A DNA stretch of 64,000 bases from Haberlea rhodopensis. Lineage: Eukaryota; Streptophyta; Magnoliopsida; Lamiales; Gesneriaceae. Shown here one piece after another: positions 43,941 to 55,615 of this stretch (within the stretch, counting starts at the first letter, position 1; each line of letters starts with the position of its first letter). Below the pieces are notes generated by a model. The model was given only the letters and a program-made list of their open reading frames with translations. It did no database searches and was not told the DNA's origin. Location of the stretch: positions 2,159,001 to 2,223,000 of the forward strand of contig CAJQUN010000043.1 of the NCBI GenBank assembly GCA_907163345.1, written 5' to 3'. Both the position numbers and the translations under genes were made by a program.

Positions 43941-44255
43941 GCTCCAAAATATCAATACCTCCACAAATACATCATGATTCATTAAAAATCATCTGTTTTT
44001 ATAATTATCTCTCCAACTCAATGTCCAAAACCAGCCCCAATATAAAGTACCCCCGGACCCCAGATACCACCAAAAACCAAATTCTAAGGTTATCACCACG
44101 ATGATGATACATCCCTTGGATCCAACGACTCCAACTACCGGATTTGAAATCCTCGGGAGTCCCAATACCGCAATTAATTCATAATTACCACAATTAAAAA
44201 TCCATAAAGGGTCATTACCGCACCGGGATTAACGCCATACTTCCCGGGCATCACA

Positions 44256-44260
44256 AGTAT
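44256..44260. repeat. target site duplication of B2, right
   Basis: AGTAT, after which the A2 LTR resumes with CATGTGCTTTTATG as in the 5' LTR at 30158. Confidence 0.93.
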
Positions 44261-44913
44261 CATGTGCTTTTATGATTTTAATGCCATGTGATTATAAGAT
44301 TGGCCATCTAATAATTTTTACATGCAATCTAATGCTTGGTCTTTGAAGCAACTAAGATTGATAATTGTCTGTTGTTGATGTTGTCAAATTTTTAGGGAAA
44401 ACACGCGACTAGATTAAATATAAACGCTTGGATTATGTTATCTAGGTTCATCATTCTTACTAGAATTGAAAGCTATTGTTAATATTAATCTCAATTGCTG
44501 TTGTTTTGATCGATATAACGATACGGGTTAATTTAGAACGCTTTTGCTAGTTTAACTAGGCATAAGGTAAGATAAGAGTTGAATCTCTAATGATGAATAT
44601 TCAAGTAACAATTACATCTTTTGTGATAATCGATGATTGAATGCATAAATCCAAGGTAAAGTCGACTGAAAACCAATAATCGCTTTTCACTTATAATTTA
44701 AATCACTTTAGTTAATTTTGCTAATTAGTTTAATTCATAGACTTTGCTTAGTAGTAGTAATAAATTCAAAAATCCCCTTTTTAATATTTGTTGGCACTAT
44801 TGACATGAAAAATACATCCTTCCCTGTGGGATCGATCCCTACTTACGCTACTATATATTTACTGTTGTTAACTTGAGAAGGGTTAATTTGGGCGTACGCG
44901 ATAAGCGCTACCA
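44261..44913 (+). repeat. A2 3' LTR, second part
   Basis: Continues the LTR to GATAAGCGCTACCA, with GTGAG next. Confidence 0.92.
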
Positions 44914-45485
44914 GTGAGCATGCATAACGAATCAGCAGATAGACTAATTATGTATTCTCCAATAATTCGGCCAATTCAGAAGCGACGCTTGAAGCCTGTA
45001 CCGAATACACATCTCTAGCCATTTTGGCTAAGATAGGGAATTGTGCTGCATTTGCCTTCCACCATTGTAAGACGTTGAACTTTTCTTCCGTTATAAATTG
45101 ATAATTCAGATAAATTTGCAACCCAGTTGACGTGATAGTATAGGGTCCTTTTCCCTTAGGTTTTTTTCGGCCCAGCATCCTAAGCAAATTGATGCCCCTA
45201 CCTCTAGATTGAGCTTTAGATTGTTCTTCAACAACCATTTGTTGTGATGATTCACTTGCCTGTTGATTATAATACAACTGAAACATATTTTGGAGAGATT
45301 GCATTGTAGACACCTTTTGATCGTCAACAATCATTCCCAAAAATTTAGCATAATATTCAAAAAATATCTCAAAAGAAGATAAACATTGACTAGGATCTAA
45401 CAATATTGTGATGTAGTGCACGGGTGCGATTTCTTCCCAATACTTTATAAATTTAGTTTGCATTGCACTAACAAAAGCATGCAAG
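44914..45485 (-). pseudogene. hAT transposase, RNase H-fold end and dimerisation domain
   Basis: From 45485 leftward: MQTKFIKYWEEIAPVHYI, then ILLDPSQCLSSFEIFFEYY (end of the catalytic fold region), a linker, and the hAT C-terminal dimerisation domain YLNYQFITEEKFNVLQWWKA, FPILAKMARDVYSVQASSVA, SE. The main frame stops at 44948, but after a one-base shift near 44980 the reading continues through 44914 and across the A2 insertion to 29317. The N-terminal BED finger and catalytic part would be outside the window beyond A3. The frame runs on into A3 LTR sequence upstream, which is not part of the gene. Inactive. Confidence 0.85.
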
Positions 45486-46920
45486 TGGTAGCGTTTATCG
45501 CGTACGCCCAAATTAACCCTCTCAGTTAATAACAGATATGCATGCAGTAGCGTGAGTAGGGATCGATCCCACAGGGTAGTGAGTACTTTTGTGCTAACTA
45601 ATATCAAAATAGGGTGTTTTCAAATTTCTTTAACTATAACTAAATTAAACAAAAGCAAGCAAATCACTAGTTTATCAAGATTAAAAACCAATTATTGGTT
45701 TTTGGTCAACTTTACCATTGGAAATTATTCACTTGATCATCAAATTACTATACATATGAATTCATTCAATTATTCATCAATTGAAAACCTAATTCCTCAC
45801 TTACCTTAATTGTAGTAAAAAAAAAAAACAGCATTCAATTCGACTCTTATCAAATCTTTAACAATAACTACAGCCGTTAAGATTAAATCAATGATAGTTT
45901 AAAAATTAGTAAATTTAGTTTCAAAACTAGTAAATTTGATGAATCTAGTCAATAAAAACTACAGCCTTAAAATTAATCATCCAATCATTTTTCCTAAGAA
46001 TTTAATAACACCAACAGCAGGTAAATATCAATCTTAGTTGCTTCTTAATTAGCGTTAGATAGTGTATGTGATTACTAGGTGATCAAGCTATCAATCAAAC
46101 ACAACAATCATAAGAATCATAATCTGAAAAATAAATTGAAATTGAATTAAAAATTCAACAATCAAACCAAAATTTTCACGTATTTTTATTCCAAAGGCAA
46201 GTATCTCTCAACCAAGAATCAAAGTGTTTAGCTACTCATAATTTTATTTAAAACAAACGAAAATTGTATAGAAAACATCAAACAATCAATAGAAAGAAAG
46301 TTACTAAATCGAAGCACGATTCTGGTTTGTTGATTTTGTCTTCGTTCTTCGAGCGTTCTTCACAAAAATTGAAAGAAAAATATTCTAAAATTTAAAACTT
46401 TGTTCTAATGTCTGAATAATCAATTTTAAGAGGCTGATTTTCGAGTTATAAGTTACGGAGGCTGATGGAGTAGGCTAAAATCCATATGGGAAGGAAAGAA
46501 ATCAAGTCTCCACACTTTCCAAAATACGGCTGGCGATCGATCGCCATAAGGTAGCGATCGATCGCTAGCATTTTTTTTCGGCGAAATTCTTTAGGCGATC
46601 GATCGCCTCCTTTTATGCGATCGATTGCTTTGCTTCAGTAGGGTTTGGCGATCGGTCGCCCAATTCTTGCGATCGATCGCTGCCTCGTATAAATTGTGCT
46701 CAACTTTCTGTCCAAAGGCAATCGATCTCTTCATCCATGCGGTCGATCGCTTCAACTAAAATTACATTTTTAGCCTTTTTCTTGATCTACATTGAGTCCT
46801 TATTAGCTCCAAAGCTTTTCTTAGTCTTTATTCACCTTCGTTAGCTCGATTTCTTCGATTCCACTTACAATTACACAAATATACGATTAGGTAGCATATG
46901 TATCAAATTATCCATCAAAA
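45486..46920 (-). repeat. A3 3' LTR, copy 1, truncated at U3 start
   Basis: Homologous in reverse to the A2 LTRs, but ends at TCCATCAAAA (46920). The first 60-70 bp of U3, the polypurine tract and adjoining sequence are deleted, and internal sequence equivalent to about 35100 follows. Confidence 0.87.
46532..46753. repeat. GCGATCGATCGC island in A3 LTR, copy 1
   Basis: Eight sites, some decayed (GCGATCGATTGC, GCGATCGGTCGC). Repeated exactly at 48973-49193. Confidence 0.92.
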
Positions 46921-47897
46921 GTTAACAGCTGAACAAGTTCAATCCCCAAACATTTCATACTCAACAAAGTATTGAACGTGTGTGTGTGGTCATAAACAAG
47001 TGTCATGTACAAGTTATAGATCCAATTAATGTAAATTCACAATAGTTCAAGTCATACACTAACACAAGTATAAGCTCACTTGCACACTTTTCTCCACTAT
47101 CATAGCCACTTACAAACATGAATCAAGTAGGTCTTTATTGGCTTATAGCTTGGCCTAGGTGTTGGCTTATGAAAGAAAGGTAAGGATATATCAAGCAAGA
47201 GAGTATGTTGATATGCACAACCTAAACTTTTGTTCTTTTGTGATTTTTTCAAACCTTGTTCATTTCTCAAGGTTTAACTCAATTCTTTTCTTCTTTTGTG
47301 CCTTGGCTCCTCTTGGAGTCATATTTTTATTAATTCTTTTCAAGGCATCCCTTTTCTTTCATGCATCTCATTCTTTTGACAATAAGCATAAATAATGATT
47401 CAATGATAACATAAGTGCATGTGAATGAAATACATCATACTCCCTTCAAAGGTGTGGATTAAAAATCATATTTAGGCTTATGAGGGAAGAATGATAAGCT
47501 AGTCAAAGAATGTTGACTGGTGGTCCTTAGTATGCTTAGCACACAACCATTCTTTTACATTAAAGCTCAAAGAGGGTACTAGTGATTTATTTCTTTACAT
47601 GGTAGGCTTGAAAGGCTCAAACGCATCAAAGATCGCCTGTATCACTTTCATGTTTGAAAGTAGTCTAGACATACGCCTCAAAGAGCATGTAGTTAAGTTC
47701 TAGCAGGTATTAGAGACTTCTTAAGACTATCACAAAGTTCACACAATCTTCACTAAGCTATGCACACTTCACAAGTCATGACAATAATATGCTCAAAATA
47801 TTAAACTACTATGTCAAAGCAAAATTTGCATTAGAGTTCAAAGTGCTCCAAGGTTAACAATTCACCTATGTTCAAAAGCATGCATGCCATCAATTAG
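46921..47897 (-). other. A3 3' noncoding region, copy 1
   Basis: Reverse homolog of A2 33700-35100. The 78-codon plus ORF at 47159 is not supported. Confidence 0.75.
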
Positions 47898-50337
47898 TTT
47901 GCATTGCACTAACAAAAGCATGCAAGTGGTAGCGTTTATCGCGTACGCCCAAATTAACCCTCTCAGTTAATAACAGATATGCATGCAGTAGCGTGAGTAG
48001 GGATCGATCCCACAGGGTAGTGAGTACTTTTGTGCTAACTAATATCAAAATAGGGTGTTTTCAAATTTCTTTAACTATAACTAAATTAAACAAAAGCAAG
48101 CAAATCACTAGTTTATCAAGATTAAAAACCAATTATTGGTTTTTGGTCAACTTTACCATTGGAAATTATTCACTTGATCATCAAATTACTATACATATGA
48201 ATTCATTCAATTATTCATCAATTGAAAACCTAATTCCTCACTTACCTTAATTGTAGTAAAAAAAAAAACAGCATTCAATTCGACTCTTATCAAATCTTTA
48301 ACAATAACTACAGCCGTTAAGATTAAATCAATGATAGTTTAAAAATTAGTAAATTTAGTTTCAAAACTAGTAAATTTGATGAATCTAGTCAATAAAAACT
48401 ACAGCCTTAAAATTAATCATCCAATCATTTTTCCTAAGAATTTAATAACACCAACAGCAGGTAAATATCAATCTTAGTTGCTTCTTAATTAGCGTTAGAT
48501 AGTGTATGTGATTACTAGGTGATCAAGCTATCAATCAAACACAACAATCATAAGAATCATAATCTGAAAAATAAATTGAAATTGAATTAAAAATTCAACA
48601 ATCAAACCAAAATTTTCACGTATTTTTATTCCAAAGGCAAGTATCTCTCAACCAAGAATCAAAGTGTTTAGCTACTCATAATTTTATTTAAAACAAACGA
48701 AAATTGTATAGAAAACATCAAACAATCAATAGAAAGAAAGTTACTAAATCGAAGCACGATTCTGGTTTGTTGATTTTGTCTTCGTTCTTCGAGCGTTCTT
48801 CACAAAAATTGAAAGAAAAATATTCTAAAATTTAAAACTTTGTTCTAATGTCTGAATAATCAATTTTAAGAGGCTGATTTTCGAGTTATAAGTTACGGAG
48901 GCTGATGGAGTAGGCTAAAATCCATATGGGAAGGAAAGAAATCAAGTCTCCACACTTTCCAAAATACGGCTGGCGATCGATCGCCATAAGGTAGCGATCG
49001 ATCGCTAGCATTTTTTTTCGGCGAAATTCTTTAGGCGATCGATCGCCTCCTTTTATGCGATCGATTGCTTTGCTTCAGTAGGGTTTGGCGATCGGTCGCC
49101 CAATTCTTGCGATCGATCGCTGCCTCGTATAAATTGTGCTCAACTTTCTGTCCAAAGGCAATCGATCTCTTCATCCATGCGGTCGATCGCTTCAACTAAA
49201 ATTACATTTTTAGCCTTTTTCTTGATCTACATTGAGTCCTTATTAGCTCCAAAGCTTTTCTTAGTCTTTATTCACCTTCGTTAGCTCGATTTCTTCGATT
49301 CCACTTACAATTACACAAATATACGATTAGGTAGCATATGTATCAAATTATCCATCAAAAGTTAACAGCTGAACAAGTTCAATCCCCAAACATTTCATAC
49401 TCAACAAAGTATTGAACGTGTGTGTGTGGTCATAAACAAGTGTCATGTACAAGTTATAGATCCAATTAATGTAAATTCACAATAGTTCAAGTCATACACT
49501 AACACAAGTATAAGCTCACTTGCACACTTTTCTCCACTATCATAGCCACTTACAAACATGAATCAAGTAGGTCTTTATTGGCTTATAGCTTGGCCTAGGT
49601 GTTGGCTTATGAAAGAAAGGTAAGGATATATCAAGCAAGAGAGTATGTTGATATGCACAACCTAAACTTTTGTTCTTTTGTGATTTTTTCAAACCTTGTT
49701 CATTTCTCAAGGTTTAACTCAATTCTTTTCTTCTTTTGTGCCTTGGCTCCTCTTGGAGTCATATTTTTATTAATTCTTTTCAAGGCATCCCTTTTCTTTC
49801 ATGCATCTCATTCTTTTGACAATAAGCATAAATAATGATTCAATGATAACATAAGTGCATGTGAATGAAATACATCATACTCCCTTCAAAGGTGTGGATT
49901 AAAAATCATATTTAGGCTTATGAGGGAAGAATGATAAGCTAGTCAAAGAATGTTGACTGGTGGTCCTTAGTATGCTTAGCACACAACCATTCTTTTACAT
50001 TAAAGCTCAAAGAGGGTACTAGTGATTTATTTCTTTACATGGTAGGCTTGAAAGGCTCAAACGCATCAAAGATCGCCTGTATCACTTTCATGTTTGAAAG
50101 TAGTCTAGACATACGCCTCAAAGAGCATGTAGTTAAGTTCTAGCAGGTATTAGAGACTTCTTAAGACTATCACAAAGTTCACACAATCTTCACTAAGCTA
50201 TGCACACTTCACAAGTCATGACAATAATATGCTCAAAATATTAAACTACTATGTCAAAGCAAAATTTGCATTAGAGTTCAAAGTGCTCCAAGGTTAACAA
50301 TTCACCTATGTTCAAAAGCATGCATGCCATCAATTAG
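47898..50337. repeat. 2.44-kb tandem duplication, copy 2
   Basis: Contains a second LTR copy (47927-49360), island (48973-49193) and 3' region. The inner junction CAATTAG/TTTGCATT shows 4 bp of homology (TTAG) between the two parent ends. Confidence 0.95.
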
Positions 50338-50621
50338 GTTTCATCATGGACTAGTGATTCTAAGCATGCGTTCGTTACTTAACTATGAGCTCAAAATTTT
50401 GAATATTTCGATTTTTTTGTATTTTTGTAATAATAAAGCAATAACACACCACTAATCCCTCCCTCATACTTAATTCTTACATTGTCCCCAATGTAAGGCA
50501 AAAATACAAGAAAAGAGAAAAGTCTAACAACTAGAATAAAAGGGAGAAAGGAAACTAACTCCCCTTGGGTTGCTCCCAAGCAGCGCCTCTGTTTAACGTC
50601 GCCCGACGTCAGTCCTTGCGA
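50338..50621 (-). other. A3 post-pol noncoding region
   Basis: Contains the complement of the Athila post-pol box at 50561-50605: CTTGGG-N5-CCCAAG, a perfect 6-bp stem, and GTTTAACGTCG. A polypurine-like complement CCCTCCCTC is at 50458. Confidence 0.75.
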
Positions 50622-51035
50622 TCAGTCGAAGTGAGGTGGATCCTCTAGAGCCACCTTGACGTTCACTTGTCCACCTTCCTCGGTTTGGACACCATCGTAG
50701 TAATGCTTCAATCGGTGACCATTCACCTCGAATGTTTAGTGGTGTCCAAACTCTGAATTTCCACTGCACCATGGGGATATACATTAGTAATGATATAAGG
50801 TCCATGCCATCTAGAACGAAGCATACCCGTAAATAGGCGAAGGCGTGAATGGTAAAGAAGAACTTTTTGACCAACTTCAAAACTCCTTCTTGATATCATT
50901 TTGTCATGGAAGTCCTTCGTCTTATCCTTGTAGATCCTTGCACTCTCATACGCCTCATTCCTTATCTCTTCTAGTTCTTGCAATTGCAACTTCCGATGCA
51001 AGCTACTCTCATCATAGTTCATGTTGAAATGCTTC
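50622..51035 (-). pseudogene. pol: Athila integrase C-terminus
   Basis: From the B3 junction leftward: NMNYDESSLHRKLQLQELEE, IRNEAYESARIYKDKTK, FHDKMISRRSFEVGQKVLLY, SRLRLFTGMLRSRWHGPYII and NVYPHGAVEIQSL. This is the end of the integrase C-terminal domain of Athila polyproteins. A frameshift near 50735 puts the final HRLKHYYDGVQTEEGG and HFD in another frame, ending at TGA 50622-50624. The polyprotein is cut by B3 at its N-terminal side. Confidence 0.87.
51031..51035. repeat. predicted target site duplication of B3, left
   Basis: GCTTC before the LTR start TGTAAGG. The partner is outside the window. Confidence 0.6.
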
Positions 51036-52958
51036 TGTAAGGACCCCTAGCCCTTAACCCTTGATTAGTGTATTAACCACTATGTGTGGCACATGCTTCT
51101 ATACAAATCAATCGGGAAACTCAGATGATGCTTACAAAATTCCTTTAATATTCAACGTTATAAGATCATCTCTACTAACATATAGACTCATAGAGTTGCC
51201 CATTACCAACCCCATTTTGCCACTTTTTACATTGTGGACTTTTATAAAAATTTGGGCAGAGTCTCCCCGTAAATTGAGCTATCCCGAAATAAAAGCACAA
51301 CACATAACATAATTCCCGGCCAGGGAAAACATAATACTCATCAGAATGCAGCAATACCAAGTAAATTCCCAGCCAGGGAAGACACCACACACAAGACGAC
51401 AAAAGTGGGTTTCAACCCCCACATAATACACCATCGACTCTTATATCATTAGCAATTCTACCCTTAATTGCATGCAACATAGAATGAAAGAGAGAAAGGC
51501 TCATGCCTTTATATACAACCCATATACAAGTGTAATCGTGCTCACATGCGAGCATCATGAATATGTATATAATCCTCAGGTGTATATATGTACTCTATAC
51601 GATACCGTGCTCCATCAAGTCCTGGTACCACGATCCTGGGAGTACATCCAATCAACAGCTCGAGCTCAACTCCAAAGTCATCGATGTACCTGTTCACCTG
51701 CCCCAACAGAGACAGTCCCCACACGGGGTGAGCATACCAATATCCCAATCCCGTAACCATAACAATATAATTCATAATTTACAACAATGTAAATGCTATG
51801 AAAATACAAAATATACTCCCTGGATGGCATCATCCTCATCCGGGGTTTCCTACTGTCCCTGTTCTCAAAACACTGAAACCATCAGATTCCCAAATGCCAG
51901 TTAATCATTACATTGATTAACAATTCTATGAGCCATATACCAATGTCATAAATAATAACATCAAATCATTAAAACAATGATTATAAATAATCCGTGTTCA
52001 TCACTTATGGTTTCATATCTCCATTTCATTACTCACTCTACAATAGTGGCATTCCAATTCCACGCATGCTCGATGGCAGCGGCGTCATAATCGATGTTCG
52101 CTCACAGGCGACAACATCCAAATCACTGCTCGCTCAAAAGCGGCACCATGCAATTCTCAATGCATATGTAAGCATTTGAAGAAAATACAATAAACCATGC
52201 ATTTCAATCTCCGTTTATTACTAATATCATGTGTCATGCATTTCCACAATAAACCATGCAATTCACACACATTCATTGCAATACAGTGTACCAAGCACTC
52301 AACAATTGCAATTATATTAAAGGGGCTATGCTCGTACGTCAATACGTACCTTAAATCTCCGAAGTCCGAGCCAAACCTTGCTCGAGTTCCATGCCCCGAG
52401 GAACGATGTGCTAACACGATAAATTAATTCACAATTAATTACGAACATGCAACCCATGCTCAAGTACACCCATAACCTTTATATAGAAAATTATTGTCAA
52501 CCCACGACAATTTACCATTTACAAGACCCGGGGCAGGGCATATACAGGGAGGGAAATCGAATGAAACAATATCGAAAATTGCTCAAGAATTCCCCACATA
52601 TTTTCGAACCCTCACAACACAAATCGAACCCAATCAAGCACCTTAATTCATCTAAAACATGAATTAATAAATCAACAACATGAATAATCGCCCCACATGC
52701 CAAAACCCCAATTTTTGAACCCTAACCCGTGAGCCAACAGCAAGAATTCGAACCACAATGCATCACCAAAGAGACTCAAAAGCTAAACCATGTGAAGCAT
52801 AAGAATCTAACCAAAAATCAACAAGATTTCGAAACAAGGAACACCAAAATTCGAACCAATTGGCAACAAATTTATGACTCACAAAGTGTGAAATATTCGA
52901 CCCAAAAGAAGCACAAAAACGTCCCAAAAACACCCAAAGAAAAGCCCCAAAAACGTAC
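51036..52958 (-). repeat. B3 3' LTR, first part
   Basis: TGTAAGGACCCCTAGCC onward; matches 61931-63833. It contains one extra segment, CTCACAGGCGACAACATCCA (52101-52120), absent from the other LTR near 62996. Confidence 0.93.
52954..52958. repeat. target site duplication of E, left
   Basis: CGTAC, repeated at 57505-57509. The empty site AAAAACGTACCAAAATCG is at about 63826 in the other B3 LTR. Confidence 0.95.
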
Positions 52959-54782
52959 TGTTAGGATCGATTTCGGGGGTGGGTTGCCATTCCACACCCG
53001 AGTTCAACCAACTTGAGCTTCAATAGCTCGTGTTCTTGAAATAATTGCACCGAGAGATTATATCGAGTTCGGTTACAAAACCGAGCGGAAGACACTCGAC
53101 ATAACCCGCTCTAAAACCGATTACTCATTTGAAAGGCATTTTAAAGATATGCAAGAAAGTATGTAAAAACAGTAAGGTAAATAAATGCAGTAAAGTAAAT
53201 AACACAAGCATTTGTTTCTGGAAGTTCGAAGCACAACACTTCTACATCTCCCCTTCTTCCATCTCATGGAAGGATACACTAGAAGACTTTGATACAACTC
53301 TTTTACAAACCCGGTCCAGTTGGGAATTCCACATCCAACTAGAACTCCTAGCAACTCAACTATGTATGTTCTTTAATGTCTCACATACAAAGACCTCTCA
53401 ATCGGTTGTGATGAATCATCAACCGTTACAATGGTATTCACTCTTCTATTAAGCTCACAAATACAATGAATAGAGTGAATACAAAGGCACAAATGATTCC
53501 ATAATGAATCTGATACAGCAATGTAAGAGGTGCGAAAGGTTTGAGGAGTGCTCTTTATTTAGCAGCTTTTGTCTTTGAAGTTCCTCAATTGAATCCCAAG
53601 TGGGTTTGCTTTGGAAGGCTTGGATTGATCTTCAATCAGCTGTTATTGAGCTTCCAAATCATGTATATATAGCCCCAAGTAATGATATATACGTTAGATA
53701 CAAGAATATAACCGTTGGGACAATTTTGGTAAGCTTTCAAACATTGCAACGGTCATATTCTACTTCTGGGCTATTTTTGGAAGTGTGCTGGTCTGGTCAA
53801 CTGGTCTGGTCAGCTGGTATGGTCAGCTGGTCTGAGGTCTGCTGGTTCAGCATCAGCTGGCCTGGGGTCTGCTGGTACCAGTTGGTCTGAGGTCTGCTGG
53901 TACAGCATCAGCTGGCCAAGGTCTGCTGGTACCAGTTGGTCTGAGGTCTGCTGGTACCAGTTGGTCTGAGGTCTGCTGGTACAGCATCAGCTGGCCAAGG
54001 TCTGCTGGTACCAGTTGGTCTGAGGTCTGCTGGTACCAGTTGGTGTGAGGTCTGCTGGTACCCTGCTGCCCAACATCTGTTGTTCTGTTCTCTTGGTTAT
54101 ATCTCTTGATTCGTTGATTTCTGGGCAAAGTGATCTTCATAAAAGTTGTAGCCCTTTCTCTTAGCTTTCCACGGAATCAAGAATCGCTCGATTTCGAGTT
54201 CGTATGAGAGAGTTATGCTCGAAATACGAGGCAATGGTCCTGCTGTATGTTTGCTGGATGCAGCAGCACATGGCGTGACTTGCAGAAGCTTTTTGGCCAT
54301 CTTAACGTCTGGTTCAGTCTTTCACTTCCAAAGATGACTTGTATATCTTTGTCTTAGCTTTCCAACCCATACTGAATCATCTCAAGCTGAGAGTTATAGC
54401 TAATATACCACAGCTGCTACAATCTGTCCGCTGCTGTTTGAGCTTCGTACCAGCAAGCTCTTGCATACATGTTTTCGTCATGTAAACCTTCGAATCTAGT
54501 CTGCTGGCCTGAAATACAACTTGTAGAGAATTGAGTTGGCTATCCAACCCCTTTAGAATCAAGTCCGAGCTATGAGATATGATCAATTTAGTCAGCAGCG
54601 CTCGGGGTCTACTGGATGCTGAATTCTCATTTCAGCAACCAAACTCAAGGCCATTTCTTAGCAGATCATCAAGCTGTAAAATATCATCTATGAACTGCAC
54701 ACTTGATGAAATATATTAGCAACACAATAACAAGTTTTGTTAACATCAAAACTAAGATTATTCGGTTTTCCAAAACCCAACA
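52959..54782 (-). repeat. E 3' LTR
   Basis: 1824 bp. Contains the CTGGTACCAG array and three degenerate modules described separately. Confidence 0.93.
53785..54065. repeat. 25/29-bp tandem array in E 3' LTR
   Basis: Units GTCTGCTGGTACCAGTTGGT plus CTGAG (25 bp), mixed with a variant GTACAGCATCAGCTGGCCAA plus G. CTGGTACCAG is a 10-bp palindrome. Confidence 0.93.
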
Positions 54783-54810
54783 ATCTCCCCCTTTTTGATG
54801 ATCACAAAAC
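54783..54810 (-). other. polypurine tract of E
   Basis: Complement ATCTCCCCCTTTTTGATGAT, then CACAAAAC; the classic SIRE tract AAAAAGGGGGAGAT on the minus strand. Confidence 0.92.
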
Positions 54811-55601
54811 TTGAATAAAAATATGAAACATTAAAGCACAATGTTGCATAACAAAAAAATTTTTTTAAACAACATATTTCTCCCCCTTTTTGTGTGAATC
54901 AAAAAGGAAGACAAATAAAATTTACTCCCCCTAAAGGATTGAGATTAAACTCTCCCCCTTAAATTTAAAAGTTTTGAAAATCTGAGCAAGTGAGGGGCAA
55001 ATGGGGTAGGCTAAAACAAATTAACAAAATGCAATGCACATTAATTTTTGAAAAAATAACCTCTTTTGATGATGGATGAAGCATACTTGGCAACAAATTT
55101 GAATTTCTTGACAAAACTCAACAATGTCCATTTCATCTTTCTGCGGTGGCAGCACACTTAGTCCAACTTGAACTAATAAACTGCTTTTCCTCGAGCAATT
55201 TTGGGCTGCAAGACCTATACCGTTGCGATCCTCTATGAGTCTAGTTTGCAACGCAAAAAACGGTTCGTCATTTGGACATCCGAGCAAGAAGTTATGCCAA
55301 TTTTCCCAAAGTCGCTGCAAGCTGCCAGGAAAACTGAATGCTTCGAAGATTGTTAGAAAAAAATTCAAAATAAAAAATAAAATGAGTTTAGCACATATTG
55401 AACGAAAATTTGAACATTTAAAATAGATTTTAAAATTATTTTCGTGCAAAATGAATGCAATGAAATTGATTTTTATGCTAAAAATTTTCATACACCAAGT
55501 TTTAGAAAATTATGCTATGAAAATAATTTCATGCTCATGAGAAAGTTTTCTTAAAAGATTTCCGTCTAAAATCGGTTAAAATGCTTTCCAAGAACAACCA
55601 G
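54811..55601 (-). other. E internal region, noncoding, with extra polypurine-like tracts
   Basis: Three more CT-rich tracts lie close to the true one: TCTCCCCCTTTTTGTGTGA (54881), TACTCCCCCTAAAGG (54923) and CTCTCCCCCTTAAA (54950). A 156-codon minus ORF (55021-55491) has no motif I recognise; it is Phe/Ile-rich in its first third and probably incidental. Confidence 0.7.
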
Positions 55602-55613
55602 GCTCTGATACCA
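55602..55613 (-). other. primer binding site of E, initiator tRNA-Met type
   Basis: GCTCTGATACCA, two bases from the LTR. Confidence 0.93.
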
Positions 55614-55615
55614 CT

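Larger units (their letters stand above)
36095..44255 (-). mobile_element. noncoding LTR retrotransposon B2 (B family)
   Basis: 8161 bp, in plus orientation TGTAAGG to CATCACA, flanked by AGTAT. Minus-strand element: 5' LTR on the right (41610-44255), primer site 41594-41605, internal region 37368-41609 without ORFs, polypurine tract 37368-37396, 3' LTR on the left. A complete B element with target duplication on both sides, so it defines the family. Confidence 0.93.
41610..44255 (-). repeat. B2 5' LTR (full length)
   Basis: 2646 bp. From the minus-strand start: CT-rich promoter region with TATA in an inverted repeat (43920-43940), palindrome islands (43418-43530 and 42980-43098), a G run (43199-43220) and a TCGCT/AGCGGC module zone (42360-42480). 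Confidence 0.92.
29318..44913 (+). mobile_element. Athila-type Ty3 element A2 lacking pol, interrupted by B2
   Basis: The element is 7434 bp without B2. LTRs begin TGRTGTGACT and end GCTACCA. The tRNA-Asp-type primer site, gag-protease pseudogene, Athila 3' box and polypurine tract are in order. No reverse transcriptase or integrase is present. Flanked by GTGAG on both sides. Inserted in the hAT transposase gene. Confidence 0.92.
45457..47897. repeat. 2.44-kb tandem duplication, copy 1
   Basis: Starts in the hAT fragment (TTTGCATTGCACTAAC) and covers the A3 LTR and adjacent internal sequence. Copy 2 follows directly. The only difference I see is the A run near 45818 (12 versus 11). Confidence 0.95.
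45486..51035 (-). mobile_element. Athila-type Ty3 element A3 (3' part), interrupted by B3
   Basis: Minus-strand element. Its 3' LTR starts at 45486 with TGGTAGCGTTTATCGCGTAC (complement of the LTR end). After the 3' noncoding region comes the C-terminus of integrase at 50622-51035, the only pol trace in the window. B3 cuts it at 51035, so the rest of pol, gag and the 5' LTR should be beyond the right edge. A 2.44-kb internal duplication doubles LTR and 3' region. GCAAG (45481-45485) is the predicted target duplication. Confidence 0.88.

Noticed and set aside
47159..47395. 78-codon plus ORF, identical at 49599
   Set aside because: Identity reflects the 2.44-kb duplication; it lies antisense to the A3 noncoding 3' region.
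55021..55491. 156-codon minus ORF in E
   Set aside because: No recognised motif, and the DNA includes a degenerate noncoding module (55223-55310). Kept only as a remark.
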